In this document: one piece after another, positions 26,275 through 33,384 of the stretch
Position numbering within the stretch: the first letter of the stretch is position 1
Layout of the letters: every line of letters begins with the position of its first letter
Made by a program: the position numbers and the translations under genes
Origin: UBA1369 sp964571725
GTDB taxonomy: Bacteria > Patescibacteriota > Gracilibacteria > UBA1369
Length of the DNA: 64,000 nt
Assembly (NCBI GenBank): GCA_964571725.1
Contig: CAZNDB010000002.1
Coordinates: 124,001 to 188,000 of the forward strand
Direction: 5' to 3'
Notes under the pieces: model-generated
The model's input: only the letters and a program-made list of their open reading frames with translations
Told to the model about the DNA's origin: nothing
Databases searched by the model: none

Positions 26275-28515
26275 TTACTGACAGTCACGATAGAGAGTCG
26301 TGATGCCGGTGTGATAAGTGCAGGCCGGAGAAGTACACCCGCCGGGCGAGTAAACTTCCACGATCAGGCCTGCGCCGTTGGCCGGGCCGTTTTGGGCGAT
26401 GTAACTGAAGTCGGCCGTTTCCCAGTCAGTGCAGCCGGTGCCCGACTGACCGTCCAGGACACCGCTTAAGTAATGGCTGAGATGATTTTGATCCAACAAT
26501 TCGTAACTGAAGTTATTCTGGAAAGTGCCGCCCTGTTTGCAGAGGCGCCAGCTGGCCTGGGAGCCGGAGCCAAGCTGGGTTTCCAGACAGAGAGTGGGGG
26601 AGCCGGAGGACGAGGCGTTGGTGTAACAGCTGGCGCCGGAGGGGCTCAGCACATACACGTTCTGACAGGAGGGACTTCCCCCTGATCCGTTGTTGCCGGC
26701 CCCGCCTGCTCCACCTGTGTCGGGCGAGCCGCCCGTACCGCTGTTGCCGCTGCCGCCGGTGTTGGGTGATCCGCCGCTTCCTCCTGCGCCTCCCGTTCCA
26801 GATTCGCCGCCCTGTCCGGCAGCCCCGCCATCGGATGCGCCGAAACAAGGCGGGTTCCAGTTTGTCCAGTAGCCATTGGTTTGGCAGACCCGATAAGCAG
26901 CTCCCTGTCCATCCGGACAAATTTTCAACTCTTCCTGGAAATACACGCATTCCGCAGACGCGGGAGCGCCGCCGGTACCGCTGCCGGCCTGACCACCGGA
27001 TTCACCATTCTGCCCGCTGGAACCGGACACCGAATAGCCCCCGCCCAAAGGACAGCTCAACCCTTCCCGGGGCACGCAGGAAGGAATCAGCTGGCAGGAC
27101 TTACTGCTTTCCTCACAATAGTACTGCTTTTGGCAGGAGGCGTTTTGACAGTATCCGGCCGGCTGTCCCGTCTTGAGCTGATGGGCCATGACCAGCCACT
27201 TGGCCAGCTCCGCCCGTTTGACCGGCTGATCGGGATTGAAAACGCTGCCGCCGCCGGTCAGTCCTTTTTGCCAGGCCAGATAGACATAGGGCGCGTACCA
27301 ACTGTAGGCGGACACGTCATAGAATCGGGACAGCAGATCGTTGGCCAGAGGAGCGGCGGCCTGCCAGACCCAATTGTTGTAAAGGTCCAGAAAGTCCTGC
27401 GGGAAAAATCCCGCGATGACTATTTTCAGGGCCTCCGCCCGCGTTATGTCCTGGTCGGGACAAAAATTCTGACCGTATTCCGTACAGCTGTGCGCCGGGT
27501 TGATTACCATGACGGGCGTTTTCTGAGCCAGCAGACTGTTGATGTAGGGGTAATCCCGGTCATTGGGCGGTACGTCGAAAAAGTAAGTATCGGCGCACTG
27601 AATGGCTGTTTCCAGCCGTATTGCCTGCTTGATCCAACGCGCCGCTTCGCGGCGCTTGACGTTTTCATCCACTCCGTAGTTGCCGTTGTAGTCGCCCAGA
27701 TACCAGCCCTGATTACGCATTTCCCTGACATAGGGCAGGCTCCACTGCCAGGCCGGAAACTGAGCCTGATCCTCCTGGAATTCGGTGAAATAATCGTAAA
27801 GCAAAGCCTGCGGATCAAGATAATTGGCCAGCAGGGACTGATTACCGTAAGCGTATCCCTGTCCGTAGATTTTGCCGGGACTGTGGTCGACGCTGTTTTG
27901 CAGATCCTTGAGACTGTCCCAGCGTTTCACCGAAAAATGCAAATGGGTCGGCCAGCCGGGTGTACCACCTTCTTTGCCAATCACCTGTCCCTTTTGCACC
28001 TGTTCGCAGGCGTTGAAAAGCCGGGAAGTGCTGTAGGGCGTTGCCGTAGCGTGCAGGTGATGGTAGTGAAAGGTGATCAGCTCTTCGGAAAACTCATTGG
28101 AGCGGGTAACCAGAATGATTGACTCGCCCCAGCCCTCGAAAGCGCCGCTTTTATGGGAGGCCAGTACCAGGCTGTTTTGAATGGCCAGGAGGTCTTCCTG
28201 GCCGGAACCCGCGCCCTGCGGATGCAGATCCAGACCGTCATGTCCGTAATAAATTTTCTTGCCCTGGCATTCCGGACTGCTTGCCGGGGGCTGACCGCCC
28301 CCGCTGTCACACCAGCCTTCCTCCAGGGAATTGTTGTATTCCTGGGTTACGCGCATTTCATGCATCGGCATGCTGATCGACTCATTCAGCCGCACCAGAG
28401 GAATGTTCTCCAGTTGCAGCTCCGTGCAAAATCCACTGCCGATTTCCTTGCCCTGCGCCAATCCGGACAGCAGAAACAAGGCAACGGCAAATTGAAGTGC
28501 GGCCAGTCGTAACAT
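26275..28515 (-). CDS. Secreted M23-type peptidase-like protein with SLH and Gly-rich regions
   Basis: A 746-residue exported protein. Signal peptide 1-22 (ending GLAQG). An M23 (lysostaphin/LytM) domain follows: GHDGLD with zinc ligands His92 and Asp96, and GWPTHLHFSV with His191 and His193. It should cut peptidoglycan cross-links. Residues about 270-470 carry SLH-like repeats (EMRNQGWYLGDYNGNYGVDENVKRREAARW; LAWQKGLTGGGSVFNPDQPVKRAELAKWL). A Cys-containing segment and a Gly/Ser/Asn-rich stretch near 570-625 follow, and the last 120 residues are an extra Cys-containing domain. A clear ribosome site (AAAGGAG) precedes ATG 28515. It is downstream of a lipoprotein gene (42-base gap). Confidence 0.85.
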   Translation of the reverse strand: MLRLAALQFAVALFLLSGLAQGKEIGSGFCTELQLENIPLVRLNESISMPMHEMRVTQEYNNSLEEGWCDSGGGQPPASSPECQGKKIYYGHDGLDLHPQGAGSGQEDLLAIQNSLVLASHKSGAFEGWGESIILVTRSNEFSEELITFHYHHLHATATPYSTSRLFNACEQVQKGQVIGKEGGTPGWPTHLHFSVKRWDSLKDLQNSVDHSPGKIYGQGYAYGNQSLLANYLDPQALLYDYFTEFQEDQAQFPAWQWSLPYVREMRNQGWYLGDYNGNYGVDENVKRREAARWIKQAIRLETAIQCADTYFFDVPPNDRDYPYINSLLAQKTPVMVINPAHSCTEYGQNFCPDQDITRAEALKIVIAGFFPQDFLDLYNNWVWQAAAPLANDLLSRFYDVSAYSWYAPYVYLAWQKGLTGGGSVFNPDQPVKRAELAKWLVMAHQLKTGQPAGYCQNASCQKQYYCEESSKSCQLIPSCVPREGLSCPLGGGYSVSGSSGQNGESGGQAGSGTGGAPASAECVYFQEELKICPDGQGAAYRVCQTNGYWTNWNPPCFGASDGGAAGQGGESGTGGAGGSGGSPNTGGSGNSGTGGSPDTGGAGGAGNNGSGGSPSCQNVYVLSPSGASCYTNASSSGSPTLCLETQLGSGSQASWRLCKQGGTFQNNFSYELLDQNHLSHYLSGVLDGQSGTGCTDWETADFSYIAQNGPANGAGLIVEVYSPGGCTSPACTYHTGITTLYRDCQ

Positions 28516-28556
28516 GATTGGTGCTCCTTTTTGGGGGACTGTTTATCGTCGCTGTT

Positions 28557-29210
28557 TTAGATGCCGCCGAGTTCGGCGGGGTTGCTCCCGGGAACAAAAA
28601 CTTCCGATCTGAAAGTAAGAGTGGTGATGATTTTTTCCACCGCCGGTATGGCATCGACTGCCTCTCCCTCCACCTTCAGGGAATACACCTGATCATCGTT
28701 GAGAAAGAAAAACTCCCGGACCGGGCGGTTTTCTCCACGCCAGCTGCCCCGATAGGTTAATTGATAGACGGGTTGTCCGGCCAGAGTGACCATAGTTTTC
28801 TCAGGAGCGTCCTGACAATTGATGAAAGCGTTCTGATTCACGCCGTTCTGGCAGGCGGCATGATCGTAGGCCGCATCGCGCGCCGCTTCAGGCGAAGACT
28901 GGATTTCCGGATATTCGAGTGACAGATAGGACGTCTCCTGACCGGGAACGTTGTTTTTCAGAGACCATTTGCTGGAAGGATTGGCATTCCATCCTGCCGG
29001 AACTTCATAATAGGGCACCATTTCCTCCCGGTTGGGGTTCCAGACGTTACCGGTGGGGTTTTCGGGATAACCACCGGGTGCGGCCGGCGCAGGATCTTCC
29101 AGCCTGTTTTGGCCATTGTCCTGCTGTAACTGGCAGGAGGTTAGAGCCGCTACCAGACAGAGTGAAAACGACAGAACGGCAAGCTTGTTTTTGGCAATTG
29201 TAATGTTCAT
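28557..29210 (-). CDS. Lipoprotein of unknown function
   Basis: A 217-residue lipoprotein with signal MNITIAKNKLAVLSFSLCLVA and lipobox LTSC (Cys near residue 26). After a Pro/Asn-rich linker, residues about 70-210 look like a compact alpha/beta domain (YYEVPAGWNANPSSKWSLK, GQPVYQLTYRGSW, REFFFLNDDQVYSLKVEG). This layout resembles PsbP/Mog1-like or DUF-type sensor lipoproteins, but I cannot name it. A ribosome site GGGAG precedes ATG 29210. It heads a two-gene unit with the M23/SLH gene. Confidence 0.75.
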   Translation of the reverse strand: MNITIAKNKLAVLSFSLCLVAALTSCQLQQDNGQNRLEDPAPAAPGGYPENPTGNVWNPNREEMVPYYEVPAGWNANPSSKWSLKNNVPGQETSYLSLEYPEIQSSPEAARDAAYDHAACQNGVNQNAFINCQDAPEKTMVTLAGQPVYQLTYRGSWRGENRPVREFFFLNDDQVYSLKVEGEAVDAIPAVEKIITTLTFRSEVFVPGSNPAELGGI

Positions 29211-29377
29211 GTTTTTCTCCCGTTAACTTCAGCTATCAATGTCCCAACTTATTGTCAGTTCGATTTTACCATGCGCCACGGGAATTAAATCCAGATGAAA
29301 TTTTCCTAAATTTTAACCCCCCGGAGGTTTTCACTTTTTTGACGGGTGAATTTTGGCTGGTTTTAGAGGTTTTTTTG

Positions 29378-29407
29378 TTGACAGAGGAGGTAAATTACAT
29401 ATATATT
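29378..29407 (+). promoter_or_regulatory. Promoter of infC-rpmI-rplT
   Basis: Perfect TTGACA (29378-29383) and TATATT (29402-29407) with an 18-base spacer. The start point is expected near 29414, giving a leader of about 35 bases and ruling out any infC start upstream of it. Confidence 0.8.
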
Positions 29408-29432
29408 CAAGCCCGACTTTGTGCCTCGCAAC

Positions 29433-29451
29433 AAAGGAGGACCTGAAGATT
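29433..29451 (+). promoter_or_regulatory. Strong ribosome site with AUU start codon of infC
   Basis: AAAGGAGG (29433-29440 region) is followed 8 bases later by ATT at 29449-29451, in frame with IF-3. No ATG, GTG or TTG in this frame fits the promoter. A non-canonical AUU start on infC is the classical device by which IF-3 represses its own translation. Confidence 0.75.
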
Positions 29452-30012
29452 TGGGGTTTTCGGGGAAAAGTCGAACAAGTATATCTTTATCCAAAAACTA
29501 TAAGTAAAAATACGCGGATCAATCACCAGATCAAAGCTCCACTCGTCAGACTGATTGACGAAAACGATGAGCAGCTCGGTGAAGTCTCTCTGGAAGAAGC
29601 ATTGCGCCTGGCGCATGAAAGGGAACTGGATTTAATTGAAGTAGCCCCTTTGGCCAAACCTCCCGTCTGTAAAATACTGGACTATGGGAAATTCCTGTAC
29701 AGACAAAGAAAAATTGAGGCCAAGCATAAGCGCATGCAAAAGAAAACCGAGATGAAAACAATTCGCCTTAGTTTGCGGATTGACGAACACGATCTGGAGG
29801 TAAAAGCCAACCAGGCCAGAAGTTTTCTGGAGGACGGCAACAGCGTGAAAGTTACTTTGATGTTCAAGGGCAGGGAAATCGCACACGAGTCTTTGGGGAC
29901 TCAAAAAATTGACATCTTCATGGAAAAGATAAAGGATGTGGCGAGCATCGAATCACCCGCCAAAAGACAAGGAAATTCAATCAATATGGTATTAATCCCA
30001 TCAAAAAATTAA
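29449..30012 (+). CDS. infC: Translation initiation factor IF-3
   Basis: A 187-residue IF-3 if started at ATT 29449. N-terminal domain: NTRINHQIKAPLVRLIDENDEQLG...EALRLAHERELDLIEVAP, then PPVCKILDYGKFLYRQRKIEAKHKR. A basic linker leads to the C-terminal domain (KTIRLSLRIDEHDLEVKANQARSFLEDG; KVTLMFKGREIAH). It binds the 30S subunit and checks start-codon pairing. A short extra N-terminal stretch (about 22 residues) precedes the conserved core. It heads the infC-rpmI-rplT operon with rpmI starting 3 bases after the stop. Confidence 0.95.
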   Translation: MWGFRGKVEQVYLYPKTISKNTRINHQIKAPLVRLIDENDEQLGEVSLEEALRLAHERELDLIEVAPLAKPPVCKILDYGKFLYRQRKIEAKHKRMQKKTEMKTIRLSLRIDEHDLEVKANQARSFLEDGNSVKVTLMFKGREIAHESLGTQKIDIFMEKIKDVASIESPAKRQGNSINMVLIPSKN

Positions 30013-30014
30013 TT

Positions 30015-30203
30015 ATGAAAAGGAAAAGCAACAGCGGACTGAAGAAACGCATCAAGGTTACCGGAACCGGTAAAATTATGTTTTCAAAATCCGCCAAGAA
30101 ACATCTTTTGGTTAACAAGTCCAAGAGACAGAAGAAATTAAACAGGGCCGGTAAACAGGCCTCAGCCAGCGATTCCAAGTGGATCAAAAAGCTGCTCCCA
30201 TAA
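30015..30203 (+). CDS. rpmI: 50S ribosomal protein L35
   Basis: A 62-residue very basic protein matching L35: KRKSNSGLKKRIKVTGTGKI, the SAKKHLLVNKSKRQKKLNR core and a short C terminus. It lies in the conserved infC-rpmI-rplT order. The usual L35 start (MPKMKT) is modified to MKRKSNSG. Confidence 0.95.
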   Translation: MKRKSNSGLKKRIKVTGTGKIMFSKSAKKHLLVNKSKRQKKLNRAGKQASASDSKWIKKLLP

Positions 30204-30225
30204 TAGCATTTAATCACAATTTACC

Positions 30226-30579
30226 ATGACACGCGTAAAGAGAGGTGTTGCCACCAAAAAAAGACATAACAAATTTAAAGGCATGGTGAAGGGCTACTCC
30301 AAAGTAGCAACTTCCCGCGTCAAATGGGCCAAGAACTTTATTGCCAAAGCCGGACAAAACAGTTACAGAGGCCGGAAGCTGAAAAAGAGACAGTTCAGAT
30401 CCACCTGGATTACCAGAATCAATGCCGGATGCCGTGCCGAAGGGATCACCTATTCACGCCTGATTTACGGCTTGTTGAAGGCCAAGATTGCCATCGACCG
30501 CAAGATTCTGTCCGAGCTGGCCGTGCACAATCCGGAAGTATTCAAACAGGTTGTGGAAATGGCCAAGGCAGCCAAGTAG
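30226..30579 (+). CDS. rplT: 50S ribosomal protein L20
   Basis: A 117-residue L20 starting MTRVKRGVATKKRHNKFKGMVKGY. The RNA-binding C-terminal domain is seen at RSTWITRINAGCRAEGITYSRLIYGL. Standard length. It is the last gene of the operon; a strong terminator follows at 30624. L20 often represses its own operon by binding mRNA, but I did not find a clear rRNA mimic in the leader. Confidence 0.96.
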   Translation: MTRVKRGVATKKRHNKFKGMVKGYSKVATSRVKWAKNFIAKAGQNSYRGRKLKKRQFRSTWITRINAGCRAEGITYSRLIYGLLKAKIAIDRKILSELAVHNPEVFKQVVEMAKAAK

Positions 30580-30623
30580 ATTTTCCACGGCCCCACCGGG
30601 CACTTTAGGAAAGACAATTTGAA

Positions 30624-30653
30624 AAACCCCGTTTTATAATTGCGGGGTTTTTT
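30624..30653 (+). terminator. Terminator of infC-rpmI-rplT
   Basis: Stem AAACCCCG (30624-30631) / CGGGGTTT (30643-30650), 11-base loop, followed by more T residues. It lies 45 bases after the rplT stop. Confidence 0.88.
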
Positions 30654-30914
30654 AGTGTTTTGTTTTTGGACCTTTGTTTAGACGGCCTTTATTTTGAAAA
30701 TTCTGTTTTTGCCTGGCCAGGCAAAGCTTTTTATTTTTGTAGGTTGGCGGGGATCCAATAAGCTTCTTGGTCTCGCCGGATAGCAGTATTATCCAGAGGC
30801 CAGATAAAGGCAATTATTCAAATATCCGGGTTTGACTAATCCACGCTGATTCCTGCTCGCAGGATCAACGTGAATCAGTCTTCCAAATTAATGTTGCCAG
30901 AAAATTTCTTTATT
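30654..30914. other. Gene-free gap with an 18-base palindrome and a stem-loop
   Basis: No credible gene. TTTGCCTGGCCAGGCAAA at 30708-30725 is a perfect 18-base palindrome. At 30842-30872 an imperfect hairpin forms: CACG / CGTG outside, TGA / TCA in the middle, and TCCTG (30851-30855) / CAGGA (30860-30864) with a CTCG loop. Neither has a U-run. They sit between a forward terminator and the end of the leftward cyclophilin gene, so they may help block converging transcription. Confidence 0.4.
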
Positions 30915-31556
30915 CTAGAAAGTGCTGACGGTTACTTTTTTCATCAGAATCGGACTGAGGGGAGCGTCGCGCATTGTCTGTACTTTGGAAATCGCGTCGG
31001 CCACTTCCTGTCCTTCGAAAACCTGTCCGAAAACCGAATGTTTGTTGTCCAGCCAGGGTGTTCCCTGCGCGGCAGTCACAATAAAAAACTGGCTGCCATT
31101 GGTGTTCGGGCCGCCGTTGGCCATGGAAACCGTGCCTTTCAGGTTTTTCAGTTCAGGTGAAAATTCGTCATCGATGGTGGTGTCGGGGCCTTTATAACTG
31201 TATCCTCCGGTGCCGTTTTTATTGGTAAAATCTCCGGTCTGAATCATAAAATCGGGGATAACGCGGTGAAAGGGGACGCCGTCATATTTGCCGGCCTTGG
31301 CCAGTTCAATAAAGTTTTTGGTGGTTTCGGGAGCCTCCTTGGTGAACAGCTTGAATTTGATTACTCCCTGGTCGGTTTCAATGGTGGCAATGGTGTCTCC
31401 GGTTTGGGGGGCTTGAGTTTGCATGGATGTTACGGTGTTATTAGTGGTTGGGGCGGTGACGGCGGGGGAATTGGCGGAATTGCCGGCGGGTTCGTTCTGG
31501 CAGGCGGTTAAAAAAAGCGCGCTGATCGCCAGTCCGGACAAAAGCTGTTTTTTCAT
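30915..31556 (-). CDS. Cyclophilin-type peptidyl-prolyl isomerase lipoprotein
   Basis: The start is placed at ATG 31556, giving MKKQLLSGLAISALFLTAC with lipobox LTAC. The 213-residue product is a cyclophilin: IETDQGVIKFKLFTKEAPETTKNFIELAKAG, then GVPFHRVIPDFMIQTGDFTNKNGTGG (catalytic Phe-His-Arg region), and SMANGGPNTNGSQFFIV and LDNKHSVFGQVFEG. It should speed prolyl isomerisation of exported proteins on the outer face of the membrane. Its stop lies close to the structured gap at 30654-30914. Confidence 0.93.
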   Translation of the reverse strand: MKKQLLSGLAISALFLTACQNEPAGNSANSPAVTAPTTNNTVTSMQTQAPQTGDTIATIETDQGVIKFKLFTKEAPETTKNFIELAKAGKYDGVPFHRVIPDFMIQTGDFTNKNGTGGYSYKGPDTTIDDEFSPELKNLKGTVSMANGGPNTNGSQFFIVTAAQGTPWLDNKHSVFGQVFEGQEVADAISKVQTMRDAPLSPILMKKVTVSTF

Positions 31557-31663
31557 ATGATTTAATTTATATGTTTGTGGCAAGATTCTGCACCGCGCGG
31601 CCGTTTTTTTCAAGTGACAATTTGGGGCGGAGAGTATAAACTTAGCGGCAGCAGAATAAGCTT

Positions 31664-32593
31664 ATGTCACAATTCTTCAAAAACATTATCGGGCATCAAA
31701 AGCAACTTCTTTTACTCCAGGAAGACCTGGAAAAAGATAACTTGGCGCATGCCTATTTATTGGCCGGACCGTCCGACCTGGGAAAATTCACCATTGCCAA
31801 GAGTTTCGCCAAAGCCGTGCAGACCCGGGATTTGTCGGAGGAAAAAATCTTTCAATTGTCCACGCTGATTGACCGGGGGATACACTCCGATACGATTATT
31901 TATCCGGCCAAAGACGGCGAAGACTCCATCAAACTGGAAGAAGTCCGCACTCTGCTCAATAATCTGCAAATGACCGGAGACAGCTGGAAAAGGATTCTGG
32001 TGCTGGAAAATATTGACCGCCTGACCGATGAAGCCGCCAACGCCATGCTTAAAATGCTGGAGGAGCCTCCCAACAAAGTGTTGTTCATCTTCACCACTTC
32101 CAATCCCAAAGCCGTTTTCGAGACCATTTTTTCCAGAGTGCGCAGGGTGGACTTTCAACTTACACCGGCCCACGAGCTTTTTCACGCCCTGAAAAACCGT
32201 TACAGACTGGTGGAGGAAGCGAAGATTAACCGTGTGGTGGAGCTGGCTCTGGGACGGGTAGCCAAAGCGATCAAGTTGCTGGAAACGGATGAACACCTGA
32301 AAGCCTATGAAGATATTTACGTTCAAATCAAAGATTTTCTGGAAAGAAGGGACGTGGCCTCCGCCTTTAATTTTGTCGGCCAGATTCACAACGATAACAT
32401 TCTGATACAGATTTTTCTGGAAATAGCTTCGATTGTTTTGCGCAATGAAATGAAGACGGCCGTGCAGTCCGGTAATCCGGCCGCCGTCACTTTGGCCTCG
32501 GAACGACTGGACAAGCTGTTTGAGGTAAAACGGGTTTCCGAAACCAATACCAACAGCCGGCTTTTACTTGAGAATTTTATTTTGAGTTTATGA
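31664..32593 (+). CDS. holB: DNA polymerase III delta-prime-type clamp-loader subunit
   Basis: A 309-residue AAA+ clamp-loader protein. Visible: IIGHQKQLLLLQEDLEKDNLAHAYLLAG, a degenerate Walker A (GPSDLGKFT), the Walker B-like region RILVLENIDRLTDEAANAMLKMLEEPP, and SRVRRVDFQL (SRC-type arginine finger loop). The Cys zinc site of gamma/tau is missing, in keeping with delta-prime. It overlaps the next gene by 4 bases (ATGA). dnaN is 9 kb away. Confidence 0.88.
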   Translation: MSQFFKNIIGHQKQLLLLQEDLEKDNLAHAYLLAGPSDLGKFTIAKSFAKAVQTRDLSEEKIFQLSTLIDRGIHSDTIIYPAKDGEDSIKLEEVRTLLNNLQMTGDSWKRILVLENIDRLTDEAANAMLKMLEEPPNKVLFIFTTSNPKAVFETIFSRVRRVDFQLTPAHELFHALKNRYRLVEEAKINRVVELALGRVAKAIKLLETDEHLKAYEDIYVQIKDFLERRDVASAFNFVGQIHNDNILIQIFLEIASIVLRNEMKTAVQSGNPAAVTLASERLDKLFEVKRVSETNTNSRLLLENFILSL

Positions 32594-33360
32594 TCGATCT
32601 TATTTTGATCTTATTGGCCGTTTTTGTTCTGCTGCTGATTTTCTTCAGACGCTGGTTTTTACTGGAGAAAGCCACTTTGTTTGGCCGTATGGTGCTGAAG
32701 AGGGGACTGAAACTGCCCAGCCGGCTATCCAAAGAGGATTTGGAGGTTACGGCCAAAGAGATGATTCCCGACCCCTCCACCATTGACCCGAAACTGCGGC
32801 TGAAAGGAGAAAATCATTTCAGAAAAGCCGAACTGGAACTTAAAAAAGGCCATATCGGCGATGCCGAAAAACTGTACATCAAGGCCATTGCCATGGATCC
32901 CTCCCACCAGGAAGCCTATGCCAAATTGGGTATTATTTATCTGAATCAGGAACAGTACGGTAAGGCCGAACTGATTTACAGAAAGCTGATTATTGCCGTG
33001 AGCGATGATCCGATTTTTTTCAGCAATCTTGGCCTGTCGCTGTTTCACCAGGAAAAATATGCCGAAGCCAAGGAGTTTTATGAAAAGGCCATTGAACTGG
33101 ATCCCGGCAGAGCGGGCCGCTTCTACAGTCTGGCCAGAATCAACCATCTGCTGGATGACATGGAGCAGGCTTTCATTAATGTGGAAAAGGCCCTGACCCT
33201 GGATCCGGACAATCTGGATTACGGTCTGACCCTGGCCAACTGGCAGATAGAGAAAAATATGTATCAGGAGGCGCGACAGGTGTTGGAAGCAATTGTCCAG
33301 CACTGGCCTGACAATCAGGAGGCCCAACAAATGTTAAAACAGATCACTTCGGGGGATTAA
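32590..33360 (+). CDS. Membrane-anchored TPR protein
   Basis: A 256-residue protein with one N-terminal membrane helix (residues 2-20, IDLILILLAVFVLLLIFF) and a cytoplasmic or outer TPR solenoid from about residue 75 to 250. Repeat units can be read at AEKLYIKAIAMDPSHQEAYAKLG, AELIYRKLIIAVSDDPIFFSNLG, AKEFYEKAIELDPGRAGRFYSLA, AFINVEKALTLDPDNLDYGLTLA, and a fifth near the end. Such proteins scaffold complexes at the membrane. It is translationally coupled to holB (ATGA). Confidence 0.88.
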   Translation: MIDLILILLAVFVLLLIFFRRWFLLEKATLFGRMVLKRGLKLPSRLSKEDLEVTAKEMIPDPSTIDPKLRLKGENHFRKAELELKKGHIGDAEKLYIKAIAMDPSHQEAYAKLGIIYLNQEQYGKAELIYRKLIIAVSDDPIFFSNLGLSLFHQEKYAEAKEFYEKAIELDPGRAGRFYSLARINHLLDDMEQAFINVEKALTLDPDNLDYGLTLANWQIEKNMYQEARQVLEAIVQHWPDNQEAQQMLKQITSGD

Positions 33361-33384
33361 GCGGCGGCCAACGACCAGGCGCGG

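Noticed and set aside
26881..28122. 413-codon forward frame opposite the M23/SLH gene
   Set aside because: The reverse frame has signal peptide, zinc site and SLH motifs. The forward one has none and overlaps it fully.
29353..29448. Upstream extension of infC from TTG 29353
   Set aside because: The -35 and -10 elements at 29378-29407 lie inside it, and the added residues have no IF-3 character.
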